NCBI RefSeq assembly: GCF_003369915.1
Contig: NC_046674.1
Location: 23,997,657 to 24,061,656, forward strand
From: Drosophila miranda
Taxonomy: Eukaryota; Arthropoda; Insecta; Diptera; Drosophilidae
DNA: 64,000 bases
Reading direction: 5' to 3'
Below, in pieces: positions 51,822 to 62,644 of the stretch. How positions within the stretch are numbered: the stretch's first letter is position 1; each line of letters starts with the position of its first letter. Both the position numbers and the translations under genes were made by a program. Under the pieces are notes generated by a model that saw only the letters and a list, made by a program, of their open reading frames with translations, made no database searches and was not told where the DNA came from.

Positions 51822-51827
51822 AATAAA
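51822..51827 (+). terminator. Polyadenylation signal of carboxypeptidase gene 1
   Basis: AATAAA 8 bp after the stop codon, implying a very short 3' UTR. Confidence 0.6.
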
Positions 51828-52347
51828 ACGCCCGCCGATATTCCCCAATCCCCCTACTCACTTTCGGGCCTCATTTCGAATTCCGTTTCCGTCCCAGGGG
51901 CGCCCCACTGGGCGATTGGGAGTTGTTCGGGCGTGTCGCGCTCGAGTTGTGGCATTGACACACAGGCTTTATTTGAGGTGAGGCACTCGACTCTAGCCGC
52001 AGCTATCGCAGCTGTCTGCTAATTGAGATCATGGAGTGCCCTCCTAAGTCAAGTGGCATAGCCTCCCGTTCTGCCGTAGTGGCCTGGCTTATCAAAGTTC
52101 CTCAAAAATGGACAAATTAACCCTCACGATCAGCTCTGATGCCTATCACTGGAAATAGAATAGATATTGGTGGCATAGATTCCAGATAGTGGCCGATAAG
52201 GGATAACATAGCAATAACATGGCTATCTGGGGCTAACTGGGAATGTCCGCAAGGTATACAGCTCTAGTATTTTTTCGACCCAGATCTGATATTGCTGCAG
52301 CTTTTATTATGGTTCTATCTGATAACCTGAAACTATTCCTAAATGAA
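51828..52347. other. Convergent intergenic spacer between carboxypeptidase genes 1 and 2
   Basis: No ORF or repeat of note. Both flanking genes end here. Confidence 0.7.
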
Positions 52348-52353
52348 TTTATT
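52348..52353 (-). terminator. Polyadenylation signal of carboxypeptidase gene 2
   Basis: AATAAA on the minus strand about 20 bp past the stop at 52375. Confidence 0.55.
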
Positions 52354-52374
52354 ATTGAGAGCATGTTCAGAGCA

Positions 52375-53768
52375 TTATGCCAGCGGATACTTTTGAACCA
52401 CCTTGCGAGCCATGGCCGCAATACCAACCCAGGTCTCCTTGACCATCTGATCGATGGCTGAGGCTGGTGGATCGAAGCCAGTGCCGCCGGGCGGCAGTTC
52501 CATGGTGAACGATATGGGGAAGCCTGCATTGAAGGCATAATCATCGCTGGCCCCAGCAGCCACGTACAGAACGTTGGTGGACGAACCGATTTCGTAGAAG
52601 GTGCCCGTGGCCTCGAGAATGGCATCGAAGCCTGCCTTGGCCACCTCGTGCAGATCATCAACAGTGTCCGGCAGGTCCCTATTAAGGACAGAAAATTAAG
52701 AGATGCTAAGACTGCAATCGGAGATGAACTTACGAGCTCCAGCCCCATGGGTAGAGGATGTAGGGTCCATAGGAATGCAGGGTGAGATACATTTTACCGC
52801 GATCGGCATAGCTGTGGATGAGATCGCTCACCACCACGGCCTCCGGCTCCGAGAACGCCTTCGAACCGGCGTAGGTCTGGTCGCAGGGATCCTCGGAGGC
52901 TCCCTCCTCGTTCCAGTGGAAGTCAAAGTTGCGGTTTGGATCCGTGCCAATGCAGTCGGGGCTGCTCGGCTTGCGTGTCTTGCGCCACATGCGCGTTTCC
53001 TCCGACAGCTGGGTATACTCATAGCCATCCGGGTTGACCACGGGCAAGATGACCCAGTCATAGTCCAGCAGCAGATCGGCATTGTCGGACAGATTGTTCA
53101 CAAGCTCATCGATCAGGTACACGACAGCAGCGGGAGAGATCCACTCACGAGCATGGAACCCGCCATCCACAAAAATGACGTTCTTGTTTCGGCGACCATC
53201 CCCGTTCGTGATCGTGACAGTCTTCATGAGGCGCCTCTCGTAGCTTTTGCCCACGGTCTTGACGAACACGCGGTGAGGATGCTCCTCGGCCAAGTCCTCA
53301 ATGAACTGGTTGATCTCTCCGTGACTGTAAAACCGCTCCGTGCCCAGTCGCCCGTTGCCTGTGTAGGGGAACCTGTTGCGCAGAATGCGATTCCTAGCGA
53401 ACTGTCGTCGCAGAGTGAAACCCACGTTGCTGTTAAGGACCTTATAGCTCAAGGAGTGCCCGTCCATGAGCTGGACGAAGTTCAGCTGCTCCTCGGGATG
53501 GACCATGATGCGTGCCGGCTGACTGCCGCTCGAGAACACCTCATAGTACGATTCATTCTTGGCCAACTCGGCCAGGGCCTGATCCATCGTAGCCGTACGG
53601 GCTTTCGCTTGGACCTCATAGATCTTGAACCTAAACGAATCTGTAAAGTTTTAGGGTATCCATGAGAATGAAGAGTGTTCTTCGAGTGTCCTACCCTTCG
53701 TATTTGTTGGACTGAACCTCCGTCAGGCCCAGGCAGCTGAGAGCGAGTACCATCCACAAAACGCCCAT
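52375..53768 (-). CDS. Zinc procarboxypeptidase (M14A), cluster gene 2
   Basis: Same enzyme class as gene 1. Exons are 53768-53695, 53630-52734 and 52678-52375, with phase-2 introns at the same two positions as gene 1 (after YEG and within GWSS), 424 residues. Signal peptide 1-20. The propeptide runs to the NGRLGTER region (about 117-124). Zinc ligands are His184, Glu187 and His310. Arg238, Asn257 and Arg258 are present, as are Tyr362 and Glu384. Position 255 equivalent is Asp369, so a B-type pocket is possible. The splice acceptor of exon 2 is GTTTAG. A TGATAA site lies at 53861-53866 upstream and a weak TATAC at 53824-53828. Confidence 0.93.
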
Positions 53769-54456
53769 CTTTCCACGTCGCAAGTCCGCGGAGAAATAAA
53801 ACTCTGAGCTTCATATCGCCAGAGTATACGTACGGCCTGGCATACTGGTATATTGAATCGTTATCATTGCCTAATCAACGAGAAAGGTTTCAAATCAGGA
53901 AAAAATTAATTTATGAGAGATGATGATTGTTAACAATAAAATTAACAGAACATTGTTAATGTGTTATCGAATGCACTGAGAAATATTACCTGGAATACAC
54001 GAATTGGTTTGAAGAGTCCCCCTTTAAAGTCTTTGTAGCCGAAAATTGATACTACCAGCTACCAGGCCCAGCGTGGCAGCATGTTTCCGTGTCACTAATA
54101 TAATCAGAATTTCGCACATTATTGCAGAACACATAACGCTTCGAAAATGTTGCATTCAACAACACCCACCGCTACGAATGCTGCCAAACCACAGGCCTTC
54201 ATGTAGTTAACATCAAGCTGACAAGTAGATAACATTCAGACTACATAAAGGTTTCACAATGTAGAATGTAGAAAGTAAAATACGTAAAAGTACGAGCTGT
54301 CATGTTCGTTCGTGTCTGTTCAGGTCCGTTAATATCCATTCCAGTCCAGTCCCGTCTTTTCCGTTCCTCTGTGATCGGTTTGCTTAAATTTTGATAACAT
54401 TTATATATATTTTTGTCAGCAAATAAAAAAAAATGGTATTCAAAACTGATGGACTT
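53769..54456. other. Spacer between carboxypeptidase genes 2 and 3
   Basis: Promoter side of gene 2 and 3' side of gene 3. TGATAA (minus) at 53861-53866. No ORF of note. No AATAAA follows gene 3 on the minus strand; an AATATA near 54405-54415 may serve. Confidence 0.5.
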
Positions 54457-55850
54457 CTAGTAAATCTCGATGAGCTTCTCGGCCATGGCACGAATGCCGA
54501 TCCAAGTCTCGGTCACGAACTCGTCGATGCGCGTGACTGGGGGATTGAAGCCGATGCTGCCAGCGCCCGTCAGCTCCATGGTGATGGAGATGTTGAAGCC
54601 CGCATAGAAACCGTAATCGTCGCTGGCCCCGGCTGCAATGTACAGAACATTGGTGGAGGAGCCATAGGTGTAGACGGTTCCCGTGGCGGCCTCAATGGCC
54701 TCGGCGCCAGTCCGGGCCACTGCATCCAGATCCTCCCAGGTGTCGGGCAGGTCGCTGGAAGATCAACTTTTAAGACTAGGCCATAAGATGCTCGAATTCG
54801 ATACCCACCTGGTCCAGCCCCAAGGGTAGAGGATATAGTTGCCATAGGAGTGGATGGTCAGGTACATGACGCCGCGATCCGCCAGCGAGTGCATCAGATC
54901 TCGGACCACGATGGTCTCGGGCTCGGAGAATGGCGTTGGACCGGCATACGTGTCGGCACAGGGGTTGGAGGAGGCACCCTCCTCGTTCCAATGGAAACCA
55001 AAGTTGCGGTTGGGATCGGCCCCATAGCAGGTCTGTCCGGCATAAGTGTACGGCTGGCGGGTCTTGCGCCACATACGGGACAGGGTGCTGCTCTGGGAGT
55101 GCTCATAGCCATCAGCATTGACCAGGGGGATGATGACCCAGTCGTAGTCTTCCAGGAGATCTGCGTTCTGCTCAAACTGCTCCACCAGCTGGTCAATCAC
55201 GTACAACACCGCCGCCGGGGATATCCACTCGCGGGCATGGAAGCCACCGTCCATGAAGATCACCTTCTTGCCAGAGCGCCCATCCCCGTTGGTGATGGTG
55301 ATGGTCTTGAGCACACGCCTTTCAAAGGACCAGCCCACGGTCTTCACGAACACGCGCCTGGGGAAGCGATCGGCCAGATCGTCGATGTAGTTGATGATCT
55401 CCTCGTGGGTGTAGTAGCGCTCCGTGCTCAGGCGCCCCTTGCCCGTGATAGGGCTGAGGCGGCGCTGCAGTTGGCGCAAAGCAAACTCCTCGGCTATTGA
55501 GGCGCCCAGGTTGTCATTGACGAGGGTGTGGGCCAGCTGCTGGCCTCGGAGCACCGTCTCAAAGGTCTCCAGCTGAGCGGGACTGACGATTACCCGCGAT
55601 GGCCTACCCGGCAGACGGCTCTCGCTAAGAAAGTCGAATCCCTCCAGACTGAGCTGGTGCAGGAGTTTACCTTGGACAGCATTTTGTGGTGTCACTTCGT
55701 AGATGCGGTAGCTATAAGGATCTCCATCGATTACCAACCAGCTCTTCTGTGTCCATTCTTTCCTTACCCTTCATAGCCTTGATCGGCGGCCACCAGAGTC
55801 AAACCTCCCAGCAAGAGAACAAGCAGACCCAAGAGGTTCGTCATCGTCAT
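54457..55850 (-). CDS. Zinc procarboxypeptidase (M14A), cluster gene 3
   Basis: Exons are 55850-55768, 55711-54809 and 54754-54457, 427 residues, with the same two phase-2 introns as genes 1 and 2. An alternative start two codons in (55844) has a better -3 A; either gives a signal peptide of about 22 residues. Propeptide to about the KGRLSTER region. Zinc ligands are His186, Glu189 and His315. Arg240, Asn262, Arg263, Tyr367 and Glu389 complete the active site. Asp374 at the 255 position suggests a B-type pocket. TATTTAAG at 55884-55891 is a likely TATA box. It is closest to gene 2 in sequence and orientation, consistent with tandem duplication. Confidence 0.93.
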
Positions 55851-55883
55851 GTAACTAAGCGACCGCGTGCCATGCATCTGCCA

Positions 55884-55891
55884 CTTAAATA
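55884..55891 (-). promoter_or_regulatory. TATA-like box of carboxypeptidase gene 3
   Basis: TATTTAAG on the minus strand, 34 bp upstream of the ATG at 55850. Confidence 0.5.
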
Positions 55892-56009
55892 CCCGCCCGC
55901 CAGAGCCAACCGTCTCCCTATCTAATCGGTTTGCACATCAATAAATGATAGAAAGCTCGTCCGATCGCACACAAAGATCAGAGCTGGCGCAATTCGACAT
56001 TAATATCTC

Positions 56010-56015
56010 TTTATT
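56010..56015 (-). terminator. Polyadenylation signal of carboxypeptidase gene 4
   Basis: AATAAA on the minus strand 14 bp past the stop at 56029. Confidence 0.6.
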
Positions 56016-56028
56016 TACGATCTTCAAA

Positions 56029-58086
56029 CTATGATGGGTAGCGCCTTATCACCTCCGCGGCCATGGCACGCACGCCCACCCAACTTTCCGTGACCAGGCC
56101 CTCGATGTGCGAGACCCAGGGATCGAAGCCGGAGAATCCGCCGGCAGGCAGCTCCATGGTCATGGCCACTGTAGCATTGGCCACGCCCAGTGCGTAGTCC
56201 GCCGTATCGCCCGAGGTGGGATACAGGACATAGTAGGTGCTGCCATAACTATAGATGCCGTTGGTGGAATGGACAATCGCGAAGGCTCCGGCTTCGGCCA
56301 CGTCCATCATGTCCTGATAGTTCTCAGGTAAATTTCTGGAAAGGAATAAGAAGGATAATATAATAATAACAATATAACTAATACTCCATTTACTCCAATA
56401 CTCCAATGTAGGCCACATCTTTGTTTCTTATTGCAATACAAACTGACTATGGTGACAGATTTCGACCTGGAGTGTCCAACGGTTTTCTAATATTCGTATT
56501 ATCTCGACATGTCCCATAAATCCCATGTGTGCTCTAACACATTCTAACCAGAGAATGTTGTATTACGTAGTCTCGAGGTCTTTATAAAGAGAGTATATCC
56601 TTTATTGTTGTTGTTCCTAATTGTTGCAGCACTCGGCTTGCGATGCCCAATCGACTTGGAGCTGCTCTTCAGACGGAGGACTATTACAGCTCTGAGGGTA
56701 TCCCGAACATACGGCAATCAAGTGACGGTGAACTATTAGGGACCTAGAACCTCAGGACTATAACCATCCCTAACGGAGATGGGCGAAAGAGGCAAGGCAG
56801 CTAGTTGTAGGTTTTCAAAAGGACAAGGAGCTTTTTAAGGACTACGACTGGATTGTCCCACCTGAAGAGCCTGGCGAAAGAACCTCAGCCCAAGTGAAAG
56901 TGGGTCCCTTGGGATTGACATAAATAGAAACTTCCGTTTGTGATGGGATGAAGAATCCTGGGACGAGGACTCGTATTCCGGTCATGAACCTTTTCTAGAG
57001 GGATCTTATCAAGAATATCTGTTTGAATCCGTAAGAATCCAAATAAATCTGGTGCTGAGATTCAACTTTTAGCGCGGCGTTCTACCTTAAAATGCTAATG
57101 CATTTTACTTACTTCGTGTATCCCCAGGGCAAAAGGAAATAGTTGCCGTAGGAGTGGAGCGACAGATACCACTTGAGACGCGGGCTGTATTGCAGGAGAA
57201 TATCCCGCAGAACCTGCGACTCGGGCTGATCGAAGGGACGCTCGCCACGGTAGATATCCTCGCAGGGATCCGACGATGAGCCCGCATCGTGTCCCCATTC
57301 GTGGGCAAAGTTTCGATTGATATCCGTACCCACACAATCCGGATCGGTGGTGGGCTTTCGTGTCTTGCGCCAGTAGCGCGACTCCGAGTGGGTGTACTCG
57401 TACCCATCCGCATTGACCACAGGCATAATGACCCAGTCGTAGTCCTGCAACAGTTCCTGATTTTCCTCATAGTTGTCTAGAAGCTGCTGGATAATGTACA
57501 GGGCCATCGAGGGTGAGATCCACTCGCGCGCATGGACAGTGCCATCGATGAGGATCACCGGCTTATTTCGACGTCCATCCCCGTTGCTGATCGTCAGCAC
57601 TTTGAGGGGACGACGCTCGTAGCTCCATCCAAACTGCTTGACCTGGACCCTCTTGGGATACCGCTCGGGCAGGCTGTCCAGATAGGCATTGATCTCGGCG
57701 TGGGTGTAGAAGGCCGCCAGCACATCGATGTGGGGCAGTTGGAGGCGCTGCTTGCTGCGCAGATTCTCCGCACGTTGGGCCTGCACCAGTGGGGACAGAT
57801 CCTTGATCAGCAGTCGATATCTCAGTTGGTGGCTGTCGAAGAGACTGACCAAACTGGAGGCTTCCTCGGGGGGCAGCATGACCCGAACCGTGCTCTCGTT
57901 GTGCCAGCGAGTGGGACCAAGAAAATCCCTTTGCGGCTTCTCCCTGGCCAACTTTCGCAGTAGGCTCTCTTCGCTGCTATCTCGCGGTGTCAGCTCATAG
58001 ACCTGGTAGTCCTTGTAGTCCTGCCAGGCGAGCAGTACACTGGACTGCAGCAACAGCAGAAAAATTATATGTCCAATCAATGTCAT
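56029..58086 (-). CDS. Zinc procarboxypeptidase (M14A), cluster gene 4
   Basis: Exons are 58086-57113 and 56335-56029, joined AA|A, 426 residues. The intron after the signal peptide found in the other four genes is absent here, and the remaining intron is unusually long (777 bp). Signal peptide 1-20 (ending SSVLLAW). Zinc ligands are His185, Glu188 (HAREW) and His311. Arg237, Asn257, Arg258, Tyr363 and Glu386 are present. The 255 position is Ala370 in a changed loop (TSGDTADYAL), so its preference should differ from genes 1-3, more A-like (neutral or aliphatic); inference. Two TGATAA-type sites sit near 58143-58160, and an initiator-like TCAGTG near 58112. The intron contains an antisense carboxypeptidase remnant. 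Confidence 0.92.
56640..57060 (+). pseudogene. Decayed carboxypeptidase remnant, antisense in the intron of gene 4
   Basis: Plus-strand translation in three frames gives M14A fragments in the right order. First LQTEDYYSSEG, like the start of the catalytic domain in gene 3 (LSTERYYTHEE). Then, after a TAG, NLRTITIPNGDGRKR, like TITISNGDGK. Then, in another frame, ELFKDYDWIVP, like LLKDYDWVILP. Then, in a third frame, GIDINRNF, a TGA, WDEESWDEDSYSGHEPF, like TDINRNF...SYSCDDTF. The HAREW zinc-site segment and the WRKTR segment are missing. Multiple stops and at least two frameshifts or deletions: non-functional. It is a sixth member of the cluster in the opposite orientation to its host gene. 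Confidence 0.85.
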
Positions 58087-59050
58087 CGCTGCCTGATTGC
58101 CCGATATTCACTGAGCTACCAAATGCTACCCGAACTGATCGTATTATCAAAGTTTATCATTTTATTGGAGACATACTGCCGACTTCCAACGATACCAGCG
58201 CGACATCGTTTATATGCTTCCGTTTATGGCTTAAAGAAAATAGCCCCCTTTTGGCCGGCAGGGATGGAGAATAGCTAGTCACTGAAACAACCGACTGAAC
58301 AGCGAATAAAAGTAAAGCTATTGCCTGTTTAAGACCATGGAGCACCAGGTGCACCGCCATGGTGGTGGCAAACTGTTCAGTCCTTTTCGAATACAGGTGC
58401 GTCTTCGGAATATTCGACGATTTTTGCGCTCTACATCAAATTTTTTCGATTTTCTGGCTAACAGCGACACAAATTTTGCTGAGGGAAAAGATAAAAGTGT
58501 ACATATAATCCTTTAAAAAAAAAGTTTAAACTACTTAGATAAGAAATTTCCGTGAACCCCTGAAGCCTTTAAGGCACTGCTGGATGTTTGAGAGGAAGGA
58601 CTCCCACAAAATCCACAAAGAAATGGCTGAAAATAATAAATAAGTCTCAGCATCAGGCCTCATCCGTCCATTTTCCTGTAGTTTTGTTAATTTCACAAAA
58701 TTTGGTTGGGAATGGTTCTTATGTTCGCAATAACCTGCCTCTACCAGTGTAAAAGACTATTCTGCGTCGTGTTGTCTCTTGCGATTCTATTGTATCTAAA
58801 AGACGGGAATACTCCTGTTGTTTACCGATTTTCAACTGCTATAAGTCAATTATCGATTAAAAATCGAATGCTAGCTATGTAAATCGAATTTTTTCAATTA
58901 GTTTCTCCATCTATTCTCAGCATTTCCTTTAGCAATTCAGTTATAATATTCATCTCTTTAATGCTTAATCCCTAATTAGTATAGTTAACAAACAATTAAA
59001 TTCAATTTGCTTAAACAGTTTACAGATAAGGACACAACGGCAAGGATCTT
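58087..59050. other. Spacer between carboxypeptidase genes 4 and 5
   Basis: Upstream region of gene 4 (TGATAA-type sites at 58143-58160) and the 3' side of gene 5. AT-rich, no gene recognised. Confidence 0.6.
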
Positions 59051-62000
59051 CTAGTACAGACTAACATGCCGAATGAACTCAACGAAGCCGGCAAACGTCT
59101 CCTTGCAGACGTGTATGATGTCGGAGGATGGCACATGGAACTCATCGCCGGGCAGCTCGAGCGTGTAGGACAGTGGTATGCCCAGGCTGCCGTAGGCAAA
59201 GTCATCCAAGCTGCCGGAAGCCTCGTACAGAATCGAGGCAGAGGTGCCGGTGGTGTAGCGGGTGCCGCGGTACTTTCCGATTTGGTTGGCGGCTCTCAGG
59301 GCCACCGAGCGCAGCGTTCCCACGGTGGGGGGCACGGTGTTTCTGTGTGGAGGGAGGATGCGAATTTAAATGGAATACAGTGGCAGAAATATTCGGATTT
59401 AATTGCTTTTAGCAAATAATTGAAAAGTAAATTGAATTTCTTTTCGGTCCATGTCTGGACACCCCCTGGACTCGACCCCTGGATACTCACTTCGCATAGC
59501 CGTAGGGATAAAAAATGAATTTGCCAAATGAGTGAACATCCAGGCTGAGTTTCACACGATTCCGATTGAATTCCAAATAGCGCACCACGGCCGATGTTTC
59601 CGGCTCAGAGTTGGGGGCCGTGCCCGAGTACACCTCCGAACAGAGCTGTTGTTTGGGCGGAAAGAGTGAGACGGATTAAGTCGGAAGGTCAATGTCGGTG
59701 CAACAAGTCGCCTACGTTCTGACTGGCGCCCTGGTAGTTCCAATGGTTGCCAAAGTTCCGATTGATGTCCACTCCAGAGCAGGCATGGCCGGCATACCTA
59801 TGACGGTTCTTCCGCCAGAAGCGATCCTGAAAGAATTCATCGAGTAACGTATAGAGTATAGAGTATAGAGTAGGCCCAATCCACTCCGTCTCTTCCTCCA
59901 CCTACCGATGTGTGCGTGTACTCATAGCCATCGGGATTGACCAGCGGCACCAGGAACACCTCCACATCCTGCAGCACCCGCTGGAAGGCACGCAGATTGC
60001 TCAACAGCTCGTAGGCCAGATAGAGCACCGTCTGTGTGGTGATCCATTCCCTGCCATGGGCCGCCGCCTGGATGTAAGCCACACGGCGCGATCGCGTCTT
60101 GGCGTTCAGCGAAATCGAGAGCGCGGCAATGTGGCGGCCCTCGTTGGAGCGCCCCAGCGACTCGTAGCGACAGTACTGGGGATAGCGTGAGGCCAGGCCG
60201 CTCATGAAGCTGAGGATCTCGTTGTAGCGCGGATAGTGAGAGAAGAAGCCACGCGCCTGACGACGTGACCGACGACGTGGTCGCTGCGACTCCGCACAGT
60301 CGGCCTCCTGGCACTCCTCGTACTCCCCATCCTCGTCCGCATAGGTGCTGTTGGCCTGCAGGGCGGCCATTAGCTCCATCAGCGGCTGCACCTGATAGCT
60401 GACGCCCAGATTGGAGAGACGCGACTCGAACTGCGACTTGCGTGTGGGACTCACTGTCAGCACGGACGTGTTGCGGGTGAGCAGCCAGAAGTCCAGATCC
60501 GCATCGTTCGTCTGCAGGTCGACCATATAGCGGAAGGCGTTCTCATTGCCATGTTCCACAGTGTATTTCGTATAGCTAAAAGTAGAGTTAAACCATTTAA
60601 AAAACATCCCTAACTAGCATTTAGTTTATTCAGATATCCCAAGGAGACATTCAGTGACTGGAAGTTCTAGTCTGATACTATTCGAACTCGTACACAGCAT
60701 CGATTACTTTATTATCCCCTCTCTGTTGCAGACCATGATAATAAGGCGACTCGACTCCCGACCCAACAATGTGCTCGTCGGGGGGTGGGTGGGTGAATCC
60801 CGATGATTGCTCCACATGTATCTCTAGCTAATTGGACAACAAATTAATTTACGGCCCTCGCTCTCGCCCTCGCAGCGGCGTCAAAGTGAGTTGTTGATTC
60901 ATAAATTTATGCAAAGCGGATCGGCTCGGCCTGGTCTCTCCTCCCATCGTATTTGTTGGCGTTTTGCCACCTCTCACGAATTTGTGGCCAATTTATCATT
61001 TCATTAAATTCCACACAACGGAATAGGCGGACCACGGACTGCCGACTACGGACTAGAAATAATGAAGCAACAGGCAGCAATGGCAATGCCAAACAAGCAA
61101 CGTCTTTAGGTCCATGCATATTCATCTCTCCCCTGCACCTGTGGATGACATGACAAAGACACGGCACCGAAAAGCGAATCACGTGCGGCCGCCGACAGCG
61201 GAATTCAATGATAATTTAATTAAGACCCCCCCTGGATTATCATTTTTCATTTTTACATAAAGATACGGTTTACCAACTATGAATTTGTTAGTTTTCCCAA
61301 ACAAATTGTAAACCAAATGAGGAGCCATTGTTGATCGGAAGGCCTTGTGGAAATGTATATACCCACTATTTATGTAGATCTCTGAATGTTTAGCATCTAC
61401 TTTGGGTGTTGAAACCCAAACCCCTCTAGACGGGGACCAAGAGAGCTGCGGCAGGAAGCAGCCAATTGATGATTGCCATTGCCATACGGAATTCGGAATA
61501 CGGAGTACGGAGTACGGAGTATCTACGTAGTGGGCCACATTGGTGGACTGCGACCGCAAAGCAATCATCCATCATCGTGGAGTACACACCGCATGCTGCT
61601 GCTGCTGCTGCTGGTGGATTCTGTCTGGTGAACATTTTGCCCCGGCGATAGCTTCGCAATTACAAATCGCGCAAATTATCAATGGAATTGCCGTTTATAC
61701 GGCTGCTGGCCACTGACCAAAACGACAAAACGTTTAGTGATACTCATAATGACGGCTTCTAATCGCTGCCATCGACCATGGGCCCTGTTTGAGTAGTGGC
61801 TGTCGTTACTCATTGAAGAAATAAAGGTGGGTATAAAGTATATAGCATTCCTGGAACTATAGAGCTTTAATTTATAATAGAAATTAAAATACCCATAGGA
61901 TTTACTTTCATTTTAGTAATCTGTTCCGAACTATAGAAAAGCGAGTTACAAAACAAAATCCAAATCACCTATTCATTGAAATAGAAAAGTAAATTTCTTT

Positions 62001-62644
62001 ATAGAAACAAACTTTCAATCCAAATAAGAAATTGGAGTTTCAACAATGCCGAATCCGATTCAAAAATTGTTCCAATTGATCTATAAGATCTTTCGCTATC
62101 TGTGGCTAGCATCCGTACTGATGATACCGTATATGGCCCTGAAATTGAAGACGTGCGAGGCCAGCACACTGGACAGCTACATAATGCTTGGATGCCTAGC
62201 ACTGGGCGTCATCCAGTTGATAGAGACCCAACGCTTCCGACGATATTAGGATGTGGGAGCTGGAGGGTAAGTTTAAGGGGCAGGGCAGGGCCTCGGTGCG
62301 AAGATGTGAAACCCGTTTTTAAGACGATGCGACCAACTACTAGTCGAGGTCCATTATATGTTAAACACTTTAAAAAAATTTTGGCAAACCAGAAAAAAAA
62401 AAGTCAATTAACGACTGGCCCTAAGGACGGGCTTGCTTGATTGATGGGTACTACATTTTCAGATTATTTTTGCTTGCTTTTACTTGTTTCTTGTTTGTGT
62501 TGTTGTTGTTGTTTTGCTTGGTATTATAATTAATTCGTGTATCTTTTATTATTACCCTTCATAGCCGGCCAGATTGTTGGCGAGACTGGTGCCCGCCAAT
62601 CCGACCAGACATAGCGTCAAGCTGCACACGATCCGCTGCCACAT
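59051..62644 (-). CDS. Zinc procarboxypeptidase (M14A), divergent cluster gene 5
   Basis: Exons are 62644-62556, 60575-59906, 59826-59716, 59645-59491 and 59342-59051, 438 residues. The first exon holds a signal peptide (MWQRIVCSLTLCLVGLAG...) and joins through a 2-kb intron at the same YEG|Y position as genes 1-3. Two introns (after HTS and after ASQN) are absent from the other genes. Zinc ligands are His203, Glu206 (HGREW instead of HAREW) and His328. Arg255, Asn275, Arg276, Tyr381 and Glu404 are present, and Asp388 sits at the 255 position. Between propeptide and enzyme is a unique acidic, two-cysteine segment (about 110-125) followed by RPRRRSRRQAR (128-138), a likely proprotein-convertase site. 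It is probably the oldest and most diverged member. First-exon assignment rests on phase and homology of the joint. Confidence 0.88.
60576..62045 (-). other. First intron of carboxypeptidase gene 5 (left part)
   Basis: Non-coding sequence with a TACGGAG minisatellite at 61497-61521 and a (CTG)n run near 61594-61613. The intron extends to 62555 and also hosts the ORF at 62046. Confidence 0.7.
61497..61521 (+). repeat. (TACGGAG)n minisatellite
   Basis: Three to four heptamers in the intron of gene 5. Confidence 0.85.
62046..62249 (+). CDS. Putative nested small membrane protein (67 aa), unknown function
   Basis: Not recognised. ATG in good Drosophila context (CAACAATG), 67 residues, on the strand opposite its host, inside intron 1 of carboxypeptidase gene 5. 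Two hydrophobic segments are visible, about 18-35 (LWLASVLMIPYMALKL) and 44-60 (SYIMLGCLALGVIQLI), with basic ends (KLFQLIYKIFR at the start, RFRRY at the end), consistent with a two-helix membrane protein. Third codon positions are often G or C, unlike the surrounding AT-rich intron. A TATAGAAA lies at 61933-61940. No clear AATAAA downstream, which lowers confidence. It could be a chance ORF. Confidence 0.5.
   Translation: MPNPIQKLFQLIYKIFRYLWLASVLMIPYMALKLKTCEASTLDSYIMLGCLALGVIQLIETQRFRRY

Noticed and set aside
52703..53665. 320-codon plus-strand open frame
   Set aside because: It is the antisense shadow of carboxypeptidase gene 2, kept open by GC-rich third positions; it has no domain and no ATG context.
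54850..55500. 216-codon plus-strand open frame
   Set aside because: Antisense shadow of carboxypeptidase gene 3.
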